In this document: piece by piece, positions 52,250-61,366 of the stretch
Layout: each line of letters starts with the position of its first letter
How positions within the stretch are numbered: the stretch's first letter is position 1
Source of the DNA: Arsukibacterium tuosuense
GTDB taxonomy: Bacteria; Pseudomonadota; Gammaproteobacteria; Enterobacterales; Alteromonadaceae
Assembly (NCBI RefSeq): GCF_900215315.1
Contig: NZ_OBEB01000002.1
Location: forward strand, 248,001 to 312,000
Length of the DNA stretch: 64,000 nt
Direction of reading: 5' to 3'
Notes under the pieces: generated by a model
What the model was told of the DNA's origin: nothing
The model's input: only the letters and a program-made list of their open reading frames with translations
Databases searched by the model: none
Translations under genes and position numbers: made by a program

Positions 52250-54427
52250 TTAGCGTGTCTGGCGTATTTCCGCCATCGCCGTAATCAGTTCGCGCACGTC
52301 TTGCTGTTGCAGCGCCTGTTCAAACTCAACCGGTAATTTACGCCGCCAATTCGGGTATTCTGTGCTGGTGCCGGGAATATTGACCGGGGTAGCGACCAGC
52401 AGTAAATCTTCCAGTTGGTAGGCCATTAAGCGGGCCGGGGTGGCAGCCAGATACAGATGGCTGTTGTGGACTAACTGCTGCACATTGCCCTGTTCCAGCT
52501 GTAACTCATTGCATAAAAGCTGCTTTTCATCTTTACGCAACTGCTCCAGGTTGGCCGCAATCTGGGCGCTGGGGAATAAATCCAGCTGGTGGCGTAGTGC
52601 TAAATCATGCTCGTGCCAGTAGCCGACCAGGGTCGGCATATCGTGGGTGGTCACGGTGGCCAGTGCCAGTGCCGGGTAAGTTTGGTCGCGGTGCTGGTAG
52701 CTACCGGCCTTCTGTTCCAGCATAAATACCCGGTAAGACAGCACCTGATATTTCGCCATTAACCGGCTAATTTCTACCGGCACTGTGCCTAAGTCTTCCC
52801 CTATCACCACACAATGATTGCGCTGGCTTTCCAGTGCCATAATGGCAAATAAATCTTCGGCCGGCATGCCGATATAACCACCGGCAGTGGCATCTGCGCC
52901 CGGCGGGCAACACCATAACCGTAGTAAGGCCATAACATGGTCCAGCCGCAGAGCACCGGCATAGCGCATATTGGCACGGATCAGCTGAATAAAAGGCTGA
53001 TACGCTTTCTGGCGCAAGGTGTGTGGGTTATACGCCAGCAGGCCCCAGTTCTGGCCTTTTGGTGCCATAATATCCGGCGGGGCACCCACGCTTAGCTGCA
53101 TCAGAAAATCTTCCGGCGCGCCCCAGCTCTCTGCACTGTTGCTGTTGGCACCTACCGCCACATCGCAATACAGGCCAATGGCCATGCCTTGTTGCTGACA
53201 CTGCTGCTTCACCTCTGCCAGTTGCTGCTGCGCCAGCCATTGCAGATACAATTGCTGGTTAATGGCATCGCTGTGCTCTTCGGCAAAATGATGCAGCGCT
53301 GCGCTGTCTGGCTGCTGATATTCAGCAGGGAAATTCTGCCAGCAGGCCATCTGCATATCGCGTTGAAATAACCCGGCTTGCAGCACCTGATAACGGGCCA
53401 GATTCAGCAGGCTGGGGTCACTTTCTGCAACAAACTGTTTAAAGTCGCGGGCCCGCTGGCTGTCAGCGGCCAGATGCTGCTGTTTAAAATGCTGATATAG
53501 CAATTCCGCCATTTCTGCTTTCAGGCTACTGACCGCATGATAATCGACATCGGCAGCAGCCCGGCAACGCTGCAACCGGGCCTGAAATTGCTGGTTTTGC
53601 AGCAAATGCTGCGCTGCGGCACATTCGCTGAACTCCGGGCTATGCTCCAGTGCTACGTACAGGGTATTTAACCAGAGCCGGCTGTTCGGGCTGTACGGGC
53701 TGCAATCTTGTGGCAGGCCGGGATACAGCGCATGCAGCGGGTTTAAACCAATAAAATCGTTACCGAGCGCGGCTAACGGCGCCACCATATTTTTTAAATC
53801 GACAAAGTCACCAATGCCCCAGTTGCGGCTGGAACGCAGCGCATACAGCTGAATTGCAGGGCCCATGGTTTTATGTAACACCGCCCGGTCCTGCAGCTGA
53901 AAGCAACGGTTTGGCGTCACAATGAGTTGCTGCTGATAACCCTGGCGGGTTTCTGGAGCAGTGGTGTCCAATGGATTGCTGGCAGGCGTTAATGTCAGTT
54001 GGTGATAACCGGGGCCAAGCTCAACGTCAATGCTAAGATTCACCGCCAGATAGTCGGTGCCGGCCAGTTGTTGTCGGTCAATAACATCGCTGGTGGCTAT
54101 CTGCAGCTGCCCTGAGTAGCACTGCTGCTGTTCGGAAAGCAGCTGCCAGTGCCAGTGACTATGCGCAGTAGCAGCGGGCTGCTGTAACCGGACCTGCAGG
54201 GGCTGCGCTTCTGTCAGCACCTGCACCGGTGCAATTATTTCAGTCCAGGGTTGTTGTTGAAGCTGCCTGATCTGGCTGGCGATGACGTCATCATTGCTTA
54301 AATCGTAGCCCATCGCCGCCAGAATAGCCTGTTGGTCGGCCAGCGTAATGTGTTCGACATGCCCTTGTGCGTGGACATAGCTGTCCTGTAGGCCTGCTAA
54401 CGCCGCGAGTTGCTTAATTGGTTCCAT
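52250..54427 (-). CDS. malQ: 4-alpha-glucanotransferase (amylomaltase)
   Basis: 725 residues from ATG 54427, similar in length to E. coli MalQ (about 694). GH77 motifs are visible: LYALRSSRNWGIGDF, GNDFIGLNPLHALYPG, then GLYCDVAVGANSNSAESW, RLDHVMALLRLWCC (nucleophile Asp) and VIGEDLGTVP (acid/base Glu). TTHDMPTLVGYW is the third carboxylate region. It moves maltodextrin segments between chains, releasing glucose. It follows the AraC-type gene with a 14-nt overlap, divergent to the TonB receptor-halogenase-amylase genes. The locus therefore imports and digests maltodextrins. Confidence 0.96.
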   Translation of the reverse strand: MEPIKQLAALAGLQDSYVHAQGHVEHITLADQQAILAAMGYDLSNDDVIASQIRQLQQQPWTEIIAPVQVLTEAQPLQVRLQQPAATAHSHWHWQLLSEQQQCYSGQLQIATSDVIDRQQLAGTDYLAVNLSIDVELGPGYHQLTLTPASNPLDTTAPETRQGYQQQLIVTPNRCFQLQDRAVLHKTMGPAIQLYALRSSRNWGIGDFVDLKNMVAPLAALGNDFIGLNPLHALYPGLPQDCSPYSPNSRLWLNTLYVALEHSPEFSECAAAQHLLQNQQFQARLQRCRAAADVDYHAVSSLKAEMAELLYQHFKQQHLAADSQRARDFKQFVAESDPSLLNLARYQVLQAGLFQRDMQMACWQNFPAEYQQPDSAALHHFAEEHSDAINQQLYLQWLAQQQLAEVKQQCQQQGMAIGLYCDVAVGANSNSAESWGAPEDFLMQLSVGAPPDIMAPKGQNWGLLAYNPHTLRQKAYQPFIQLIRANMRYAGALRLDHVMALLRLWCCPPGADATAGGYIGMPAEDLFAIMALESQRNHCVVIGEDLGTVPVEISRLMAKYQVLSYRVFMLEQKAGSYQHRDQTYPALALATVTTHDMPTLVGYWHEHDLALRHQLDLFPSAQIAANLEQLRKDEKQLLCNELQLEQGNVQQLVHNSHLYLAATPARLMAYQLEDLLLVATPVNIPGTSTEYPNWRRKLPVEFEQALQQQDVRELITAMAEIRQTR

Positions 54428-54860
54428 ACATCACCTGTCGGCTGGCCAGGGTTTGCCCTGGATAAGAACGGCTTATTGTGGTGCTGCTGCGCTGGCGATA
54501 TACGCCAGGCGGGCAGCCTTGCCAGCTTTTAAATGCTTTTTGAAAACTACTTTGTTCTTCAAAACCGAGCTGGGTAGCAATTTGTTGAATATTAAACGTA
54601 TTTTCCTGCAAATATTGCCGGGCCAGCTGATGGCGACATTCATTAACCAACTGCCGGAAGCTGGTGTTGTGGCCTTGCAAAAAACGCTGCAATGAACGAC
54701 TGCTGACGTTCAGCGCTTTGGCCGTATCGTTTAGTCTCGGTAGTTGTGGCAATTGCCGGCAAATATATTGCCGTAACAACGCTAACTGGCTGTTACGCCT
54801 GTTGTTGCCATCATTATGGCTTGGGCGGTAACGCCAAAAACCATGGCTTGCGATAGTCAT
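54414..54860 (-). CDS. Short AraC-type helix-turn-helix regulator
   Basis: 148 residues from ATG 54860, with GGAG upstream. Almost the whole protein is an AraC DNA-binding domain: LPRLNDTAKALNVSSRSLQRF (first HTH) and IQQIATQLGFEEQSSFQKAFK (second HTH), then the signature WQGCPPGVYR. There is no effector domain, only about 35 residues with no similarity I recognise. The gene overlaps malQ by 14 nt, so both come from one transcript. Its target is unknown. LacI-type palindromes lie 103 bp upstream. It could be a local regulator of malQ or of the divergent genes. Confidence 0.85.
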   Translation of the reverse strand: MTIASHGFWRYRPSHNDGNNRRNSQLALLRQYICRQLPQLPRLNDTAKALNVSSRSLQRFLQGHNTSFRQLVNECRHQLARQYLQENTFNIQQIATQLGFEEQSSFQKAFKSWQGCPPGVYRQRSSTTISRSYPGQTLASRQVMYGTN

Positions 54861-54962
54861 TGTGCTTTGCTCCAAATTGGCAGCAAAGCAAAATCCCGGC
54901 TTTGCCCATCACTGCCATTAGTTGGTGCAAGCATAAAACAACGTTGGTCTATAGTTAAACAT

Positions 54963-54980
54963 GCTGCATACGTATGCAGC
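54963..54980. promoter_or_regulatory. LacI-type operator palindrome (malQ side)
   Basis: GCTGCATACGTATGCAGC is a perfect 18-bp palindrome with a central CG, as in LacI-family operators. It lies 103 bp upstream of the araC-like start. The regulator is not in the window; a MalR-type LacI protein is plausible. Confidence 0.7.
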
Positions 54981-55025
54981 GAAAATAGCCGGAAATACCC
55001 TGTCCGAAAAGCATGTCGGTAACCT

Positions 55026-55042
55026 GGTTATGCTGCATAACC
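55026..55042. promoter_or_regulatory. Additional palindrome in the control region
   Basis: GGTTATG (55026-55032) and CATAACC (55036-55042) around CTG. It differs from the ATACGTAT palindromes, so it may be a site for a second protein. Confidence 0.4.
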
Positions 55043-55153
55043 AACAACAAAATGACGGCATGCGTCGGCAACCGGTGGCTTTATGCACAAGGCATGCACC
55101 GCAATCGTGCGCAGATTAACCGCTTTGCCCCGGCTTTGTGCAATAAGCAGCTT

Positions 55154-55169
55154 ATGAATACGTATTCAT
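55154..55169. promoter_or_regulatory. LacI-type operator palindrome (TonB receptor side)
   Basis: ATGAATACGTATTCAT is a perfect 16-bp palindrome with a central CG, 130 bp upstream of the receptor start. It shares ATACGTAT with the site at 54963. Confidence 0.7.
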
Positions 55170-55298
55170 GTTGAGCTTGCGCCCGAATAAGTTTAATAAA
55201 TGACCATAGTAAAAGTTGGTTAGTAAGTTTTCACCGCTTGCGATAAGCCGGGAATGCTTTACTGCTGAACAATAACAACCTCACCGGGGATAAGGGTA

Positions 55299-58163
55299 AT
55301 GAAAAACTTTAAACTGAATATGCTGACTGTCGCGCTGATTGCAGCCGGCGCCAGCTCTGCCGCTGTCGCGCAGCAAACGACTGATGCCAGCGAGCAGGCA
55401 AAAGAAGATAACATCGAAGTGATTGCTGTCACGGGCTATCGCGGTAGCCTGCAAAAAGCACAGGCAATAAAAATGAGCGAAAGCTCGGTGGTGGAAGTAC
55501 TGTCAGCAGAAGACATTGGTAAGCTGCCAGACACCAGTATTGCTGAATCACTGGCCCGCTTACCTGGCCTGGCCGGCGAGCGCCGCAATGGCCGCACCAG
55601 CGGCTTGTCGGTGCGGGGCTTTAACGAAAACTACGTTGGCACCTCATTAAACGGCCGCGAGCTGTTAGGTATGGGTGATAACCGTGGCGTAGAATACGAT
55701 TTGTACCCGTCTGAAATTGTTTCAACCGCCGTGGTTTATAAAACCCCGGATGCCACGGTAATGGCGCAAGGTATTGGTGGTACGATCGATTTACAAACCA
55801 TCCGGCCGTTAACAGCAGAGCCGACGCTGACCTTCAATGCTAACTTTGAACAAAATGGCACCTCATCCGGCAACCCGGATTTTGACAACAGCGGCCACCG
55901 TTTCTCAGTAAACTTTGTTGATAAATTTGTCGACGATACTCTGGGCGTAGCCCTGGTGGTGTCGTCAATGGAAACCCCGCGCCAGGAGCAACAATTCCGT
56001 GGCTGGGGTTTTGCTAATGTTAACCTGGCCCGCAATGAAGACGGCAGCTTTGTCAATCCGCGCCGTGCTACCGACACGGTCGATGTGCCGGAAGGTACTG
56101 TTGTGTCAGGTGGTCACGATTCTTTTACCCGTTCAGCAATGCTGGAACGTGACTCGTTCGCTGCCATTGTTGAATATATGCCAAGCGACAAGCTGACCTT
56201 AAAGTTCGATGCCCTGTACATCGACTTTACTGAAAACGATGTGCGTCGTGGTCTGGAAGAAGGTGGTGCTGAGTGGGGTACCGGCGATTACACCATTACC
56301 GGTGTTGAGAATGGCCTGGTTACCTCGGGTTACTACGACGGTTTTCACTCAGTCGTACGTAACGATGCCCGTCGCCAGGAAGCAGACTTAATGACGTTTG
56401 GCTTAAACCTGGAGTATGAACTAAGCGACGACTGGACGGCGCAGCTGGATATGTCCAGCGGTAAAGTTGAAAAAACCATTACTGACGTTGAAAGCTACTC
56501 AGGTGTCGGCCGCGCCGGCATTGCTGGCCGGCCGCTGGCTGCCCGCTCTTGGGAATTGACTTCTACCGGCGTAATGTACAGTGATCACCCAACCCTGCCA
56601 TCAGTGGATTATACCGACGCCAGCTTGATGCGTTTAGCCGGCCCGCAAGCCTGGGGCGGCGCGTTAAACCCAATCGAGCGTTTCCAGGGGCAGCCTGGGT
56701 TTGGGCCAGACACCGCACAGGATGGTTTTGTTAACCAGCCAATCTTTGAAGAAACCTTAGACAGCATCCGGCTGCAAGCCAATGGTTATGTTGACTGGGG
56801 TATTATTACCGCGGTTGAAACCGGTGTGGTATACCAGGAACGATCAAAAACCAAAATTAACAACGGCGCTTTCTTAACCGCGCCAAGCTGGCCGGGCGAT
56901 GTGGCTATTCCTAACCCACTGGGTGTGGCCGATTTAAGCTTTATTGGTATTGAAGGTGTAACGGCATACGACAGCTTAGGCCTGTACAACAGCGGTTACT
57001 ATATTGAAACCGATGCCGCCCTGCTGGAAAACGGCCGTTTTGGTGATACTTATAAAATTGACGAAGAACTGACTACGCTATTCGCCAAGTTTGATATGAA
57101 CACCGAAATTGCCGGCATGATGGTGCAGGGTAACTTTGGCGTGCAGGTGGTTAACGCCAAGCAAAGTGGTGAAGGTTTCAGCACGACCAGTAACGCCCAG
57201 GGCTTTACCGTGGCCACGCCGGTCAGTGACAGCGATAGTTATACTGATATTCTGCCAACGCTGAACCTGAGTGTCGAAGTGGCTGATCGCCAGTATGTTC
57301 GTACCGCGCTGTCTAAAGTGATTAGCCGGCCACGGATGGACAACATGCGGCCGAACGCCCAGGTAACCTTCCAGTTTAATGATGGCAATATTCTGAGTGA
57401 TGATCCGGAGAACAGCCCATGGGGTGGTAACGCCGGTAATACCCAGCTGAAGCCATTGGAAGCCAACCAGTTTGATTTAGCCTACGAGAACTACTACCAC
57501 GATAATGGTTTCTTTGCCGCCAGCTTCTTCTTTAAAGATCTGAAAAACTGGCACCGCAATGAGACCGTGATCGCTGACTTCTCTGACGTCTATATTCCGG
57601 GTTTCCACCAGTCGTCTGATGCCACGGGTAACCAACCGCCAGCGTTATTTGTTGGTGGTATTTCCCAGGTAACCGATGGTTTACAGGGCTTTGTCCGTGG
57701 TTACGAGTTCCAGGCCAGTGTGCCGTTTGAAATTGTCCATGAGGCTTTAGATGGCTTTGGTGTGGTGGCCAGCGCCACCTTTATGGATGGCAAACTGGAT
57801 GACGGCGGCCGGGTGCCGGGCTTATCAGAAGAAATTTATACCTTAACAGCCTATTACGAGTACAAGGGCTTTGAGTTCAGAATTTCAGGTACTAAGCGCG
57901 ATGAGTTCTTAAGTGAAACCCGTGGCTTAAGTTTGTCACTGGCGACGGTTGAAGATCGCGGTGCTGAACTGTGGGATGCCCAGATTGGTTATGACTTCAG
58001 TGAATCTGGTATTGATGCACTGGACGGCCTGCGGGTTACCTTCCAGGTGCAGAATATCACTGATGAACCAACCTTAAAAACCAACGGTGCAGATGTCCGT
58101 CAGGTTACTGAGTACCAGAGCTTCGGCACTAACTATATGTTAGGCCTGAACTATAAGTTCTAA
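55299..58163 (+). CDS. TonB-dependent receptor, probable maltodextrin transporter
   Basis: 954 residues from ATG 55299, with GGGATAAGGG upstream. Signal peptide about 1-25 (ending AVAQ). The plug (about 40-165) includes a TonB-box-like EVIAVTGYRGSLQKA, DIGKLPDTSIAESLARLPG, RTSGLSVRGFNENY and AQGIGGTIDL. The barrel ends in NYMLGLNYKF with a terminal Phe. The ALGxPG and DTSIAE-type plug is typical of receptors for plant and storage glycans in Caulobacter, Xanthomonas and Alteromonadales. Context with malQ, amylase and halogenase supports maltose/maltodextrin import (MalA-type). The ligand is inferred. Confidence 0.94.
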   Translation: MKNFKLNMLTVALIAAGASSAAVAQQTTDASEQAKEDNIEVIAVTGYRGSLQKAQAIKMSESSVVEVLSAEDIGKLPDTSIAESLARLPGLAGERRNGRTSGLSVRGFNENYVGTSLNGRELLGMGDNRGVEYDLYPSEIVSTAVVYKTPDATVMAQGIGGTIDLQTIRPLTAEPTLTFNANFEQNGTSSGNPDFDNSGHRFSVNFVDKFVDDTLGVALVVSSMETPRQEQQFRGWGFANVNLARNEDGSFVNPRRATDTVDVPEGTVVSGGHDSFTRSAMLERDSFAAIVEYMPSDKLTLKFDALYIDFTENDVRRGLEEGGAEWGTGDYTITGVENGLVTSGYYDGFHSVVRNDARRQEADLMTFGLNLEYELSDDWTAQLDMSSGKVEKTITDVESYSGVGRAGIAGRPLAARSWELTSTGVMYSDHPTLPSVDYTDASLMRLAGPQAWGGALNPIERFQGQPGFGPDTAQDGFVNQPIFEETLDSIRLQANGYVDWGIITAVETGVVYQERSKTKINNGAFLTAPSWPGDVAIPNPLGVADLSFIGIEGVTAYDSLGLYNSGYYIETDAALLENGRFGDTYKIDEELTTLFAKFDMNTEIAGMMVQGNFGVQVVNAKQSGEGFSTTSNAQGFTVATPVSDSDSYTDILPTLNLSVEVADRQYVRTALSKVISRPRMDNMRPNAQVTFQFNDGNILSDDPENSPWGGNAGNTQLKPLEANQFDLAYENYYHDNGFFAASFFFKDLKNWHRNETVIADFSDVYIPGFHQSSDATGNQPPALFVGGISQVTDGLQGFVRGYEFQASVPFEIVHEALDGFGVVASATFMDGKLDDGGRVPGLSEEIYTLTAYYEYKGFEFRISGTKRDEFLSETRGLSLSLATVEDRGAELWDAQIGYDFSESGIDALDGLRVTFQVQNITDEPTLKTNGADVRQVTEYQSFGTNYMLGLNYKF

Positions 58164-58251
58164 GGAATAAGTTCTGATAATTCTGCCAGGCCAGCCTGCT
58201 ATAGTTAGGAGCTGGCTGGCCACAGGCAGAGCAGGTTCTCCCTGGTAAAAG

Positions 58252-58282
58252 CCCGGCCTGGTTTAAGGGCCGGGTTTTTTTT
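58252..58282 (+). terminator. Strong terminator inside the maltodextrin gene series
   Basis: CCCGGCC (58252-58258) pairs with GGCCGGG (58268-58274), loop 9 nt, followed by eight T (58275-58282). It lies between the TonB receptor and halogenase genes, 12 bp before the halogenase start. Confidence 0.88.
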
Positions 58283-58294
58283 CGAGTACTTAAT

Positions 58295-59785
58295 ATGAAC
58301 AACGCAGTTAAAAAAATCGTGGTATTGGGTGGCGGCACCGCTGGCTGGATGGCAGCAGCCTTACTGAAAAAAGTCTTGGCTGGCGCCATCGATATTGAGC
58401 TGGTTGAATCGGAAGACATCGGCACTGTTGGGGTGGGCGAGGCCACCATTCCGCCTATCCGCTTGTTTAATAATGTGATGGGGATTAACGAAGCAGAGTT
58501 TTTACGCGAAACCAAAGCCACCATTAAGCTGGCGATTAAATTTGATAACTGGCGGGTACCGGGCGAAGGTTATTTTCATACCTTTGGCGCGCCGGGGAAA
58601 AGCCTGGCATTTTGTCATTTTCATCATTTGTGGCTCCGGGCCCGCCAGCAGGGCAATAAAACCGATTTATGGCAATACGATTTAAACTACCTGTGCGCCA
58701 TGGCCGGCAAGTTTGCGCCAATCAACGCCAAGGACAACATTCTGGAACTGCCCTATGCCTATCATTTTGATGCCGGCCTGTATGCCCGCTATTTAAGAAA
58801 GCTTAGCGAGCAAATGGGGGTGGTGCGCCATGAGGGTAAAGTACAGCAGGTATTTCAGCACCCCAATGGCGATATAAAGTGCCTGGTGCTGGACGATGGC
58901 CGCGAGCTGAGCGGTGATTTATTTATCGACTGCTCGGGCTTTCGCGGTTTACTTATTCAGGACAAACTTAACGCCGGTTATGACGACTGGAGTCACTTTT
59001 TACCGTGCGACCGGGCCGTGGCCGTGCCTTCTGAGCGCTTTGAAAAAACGCTGCCTTATACCCGTTCTATTGCCCACAGCGCCGGCTGGCAATGGCGCAT
59101 TCCGTTGCAACACCGCAATGGTAATGGCCTGGTATACAGCAGTGCTCACTATACTGACGAGCAGGCCAGTGATTTAATTATGGCTAACCTGGAACGCAAA
59201 GCGCTGGCTGAGCCAAAGTTTCTGCGCTTTAAAACCGGTCGCCGCCGCCAGCAGTGGCAGCGCAATGTGGTGGCAGTAGGCCTGGCCAGTGGCTTTTTAG
59301 AGCCACTGGAGTCGACCAGTATTCATCTGATCCAGTCCGCTGTAGTGCGGCTGATCCAGCTGTTTCCGCACAATGGTATTTGCCAGAGTGCGGTGAACGA
59401 ATACAACCGGCAATCCGAGCTGGAATATACCCAAATTCGCGACTTCCTGATTTTGCACTACCACGTTAATGAACGCAGTGACAGTCAGTTCTGGCGCGAT
59501 ATGCAGCAGTTAGCCATTCCGGACAGCTTACGTCAGAAAATGGCCATTTTTGCCGATAACGGCCAGCTGTTTCGCGACCAGAACGATTTATTTCTGGAAA
59601 GCTCCTGGCTGCAGGTGATGTTGGGCCAGGGTATTGAGCCAAAAGATTACCACCCGATCGCTAATAATTTCAGCCCGGAAAAACTGCGCGATATGCTGGC
59701 GAATATTCAGGCGATTAAGCAGGAACCGTTAAGTAAGCTGCCGGATCATGATACTTACATTCAAACCATGATTAACCGCAGCTAA
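58295..59785 (+). CDS. Tryptophan-halogenase-family flavin-dependent protein
   Basis: 496 residues from ATG 58295; the ribosome binding site is weak. The FAD fold has VVLGGGTAGWMAAALLKK (GxGxxG, Gly12-Trp18). WQWRIP at residues 265-270 is the WxWxIP signature of flavin-dependent halogenases. GFLEPLEST contains the Glu that is catalytic in PrnA-type enzymes, and IKLAIKFDNWR has the Lys equivalent. By family it uses FADH2 and O2 to make a halogenating agent, but homologues next to carbohydrate TonB receptors are common and their substrate is not known. Its place between the receptor and amylase, after a terminator, suggests reduced or separate expression. Confidence 0.9.
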   Translation: MNNAVKKIVVLGGGTAGWMAAALLKKVLAGAIDIELVESEDIGTVGVGEATIPPIRLFNNVMGINEAEFLRETKATIKLAIKFDNWRVPGEGYFHTFGAPGKSLAFCHFHHLWLRARQQGNKTDLWQYDLNYLCAMAGKFAPINAKDNILELPYAYHFDAGLYARYLRKLSEQMGVVRHEGKVQQVFQHPNGDIKCLVLDDGRELSGDLFIDCSGFRGLLIQDKLNAGYDDWSHFLPCDRAVAVPSERFEKTLPYTRSIAHSAGWQWRIPLQHRNGNGLVYSSAHYTDEQASDLIMANLERKALAEPKFLRFKTGRRRQQWQRNVVAVGLASGFLEPLESTSIHLIQSAVVRLIQLFPHNGICQSAVNEYNRQSELEYTQIRDFLILHYHVNERSDSQFWRDMQQLAIPDSLRQKMAIFADNGQLFRDQNDLFLESSWLQVMLGQGIEPKDYHPIANNFSPEKLRDMLANIQAIKQEPLSKLPDHDTYIQTMINRS

Positions 59786-59803
59786 CCACAGAAGGATGAT
59801 GCT

Positions 59804-61252
59804 ATGACGACCTCACTATTTAAAGCAGGCTTAGGCTTGCTTGCCGCTTTACTGTTAAGCAGTTGCGCTGGCAGTACCCTGTCCGGTAGTACTGATAGCG
59901 GCAAGCCGCTTGCAGACAACACGGAAGCCGCCATGACCGACAGCACGAATGAGCGCTATCAACCAGAACCGTACGTTAAACTCAGCCACCCAAAGTGGAG
60001 CAAAGATGCGGTTATTTATCAGATCAATACCCGCCAGTTTACCGCTGAAGGTACCTTTGCCGCCGCGCAGCAGCAACTGCCAAGGTTAAAAGCGCTGGGG
60101 GTGGATATTCTGTGGTTAATGCCTATTCAGCCGATTGGCGAGGTGAACCGTAAAGGCAGCCTGGGCAGCCCTTATTCAATAAAAGATTACTATGGGGTAA
60201 ACCCGGAGTTTGGTACCAAACAGGATATTAAAGCCTTTATTGCCGCTGCTCACCAGCAGGGTATGTACGTTATTCTGGATTGGGTAGCCAACCATACCGC
60301 CTGGGATAACACCTTAGCTGAGCAAAACCCACAGTGGTATATCCGCGACTGGAAAGGCGACTTCCGGCCAACCCCGTGGTGGGACTGGAGCGATATTATC
60401 GAGCTGGATTACAGCCAGCCCGGCCTGCGCCAGTATATGACAGACGCGATGAAATACTGGGTTAAGGAAATTGGCTTTGATGGCTTTCGGGCCGACGTAG
60501 CTGGCTTTGTGCCACTGGATTTCTGGGAGAATGTGCGCAGCGAACTGGATCAGATTAAACCGGTATTTATGCTGGCCGAATTTGAAGGCCGCGATTTTCA
60601 TGCCGAGGCCTTTGATGCCACCTACGGCTGGACCTGGCACCAGGCGGTGCATGCCGTGGTGACCGGTCACGCCGACGTTAACAAGTTATATGTTTACTAT
60701 TCGTGGAATGAAAAATACTTTCCACAGCAGGTCATGCGCTTACTGGGCACCAGCAACCATGATCAGAACGCCTGGGAAGGCACCGAGTTTGAAATGTTTG
60801 GCGAGGCGTTGCCGGCCGTCAGCGTATTATCTTTTGTCAGTGAAGGCATTCCAATGCTGTATAACGGCCAGGAAGCCGGTAATGAAAAACGGCTGGAATT
60901 CTTTGAGAAAGACCCGATTGTCTGGCGTGACCATGCCAATGGTGAGTTGTATAAAAAGTTGATTCAGCTGAAAAAATCGCAGTCGGCGCTTTGGAATTCA
61001 ACCTGGGGTGCCCGGATGATCCCGGTCCATAATAGTCAGGCCAATCAGGTACTGAGTTTTGTGCGCCAGGATGACAACAGCAAGGTATTTGCTGTCTTTA
61101 ACTTTTCAGATACACCCCGGCAGGTTAGTTTTAAAGCCCACTTACACCATGGTAATTACCAGGAATATTTTACTGGCAGCAATGCTGAATTTTCAGCTGA
61201 TACTTCGCTGACACTGCCGGCATGGGGTTATAAGGTCTATATCAAACGCTGA
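59804..61252 (+). CDS. GH13 alpha-amylase-family lipoprotein
   Basis: 482 residues from ATG 59804, with AGAAGGA upstream. Lipobox LLSSC (Cys21), so it is membrane anchored. The catalytic barrel holds the four conserved regions: DWVANH (Asp159, His164), GFRADVAGF (nucleophile Asp231), AEFEG (acid/base Glu259) and SNHDQN (His319, Asp320). A C-terminal beta domain spans about 400-482. It should hydrolyse alpha-1,4-glucans to oligosaccharides. Whether it faces the periplasm or the cell surface cannot be seen. It completes a pathway: extracellular or surface cleavage, TonB-dependent uptake and MalQ processing. Confidence 0.94.
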   Translation: MTTSLFKAGLGLLAALLLSSCAGSTLSGSTDSGKPLADNTEAAMTDSTNERYQPEPYVKLSHPKWSKDAVIYQINTRQFTAEGTFAAAQQQLPRLKALGVDILWLMPIQPIGEVNRKGSLGSPYSIKDYYGVNPEFGTKQDIKAFIAAAHQQGMYVILDWVANHTAWDNTLAEQNPQWYIRDWKGDFRPTPWWDWSDIIELDYSQPGLRQYMTDAMKYWVKEIGFDGFRADVAGFVPLDFWENVRSELDQIKPVFMLAEFEGRDFHAEAFDATYGWTWHQAVHAVVTGHADVNKLYVYYSWNEKYFPQQVMRLLGTSNHDQNAWEGTEFEMFGEALPAVSVLSFVSEGIPMLYNGQEAGNEKRLEFFEKDPIVWRDHANGELYKKLIQLKKSQSALWNSTWGARMIPVHNSQANQVLSFVRQDDNSKVFAVFNFSDTPRQVSFKAHLHHGNYQEYFTGSNAEFSADTSLTLPAWGYKVYIKR

Positions 61253-61310
61253 GCCAATATTAAACTTTGCCAGATGGCAGTATTTACAGCAGCACCTGGC
61301 TCATCGATTT

Positions 61311-61360
61311 GGCCAGCAATTAGCAAGAGTGGATACACCTCTTGTTAATGGCTGGCCTTT
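61311..61360. repeat. Long hairpin between the amylase and esterase genes
   Basis: The 19-bp arms 61311-61329 and 61339-61357 match at 17 positions (GGCCAGC/GCTGGCC ends), loop TGGATACAC. The outer sequence TTAAACTTTGC (61260-61270) is repeated inversely as GCAAGTTTAA (61361-61370). It may serve as bidirectional terminator or a small inverted-repeat element. Confidence 0.65.
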
Positions 61361-61366
61361 GCAAGT

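Larger units (their letters stand above)
54861..55298. other. Divergent control region of the maltodextrin locus
   Basis: 438 bp between the araC-like/malQ operon and the TonB receptor. It contains three palindromes (54963-54980, 55026-55042, 55154-55169) and no supportable gene. The first and last share the core ATACGTAT with a central CG. Confidence 0.6.
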
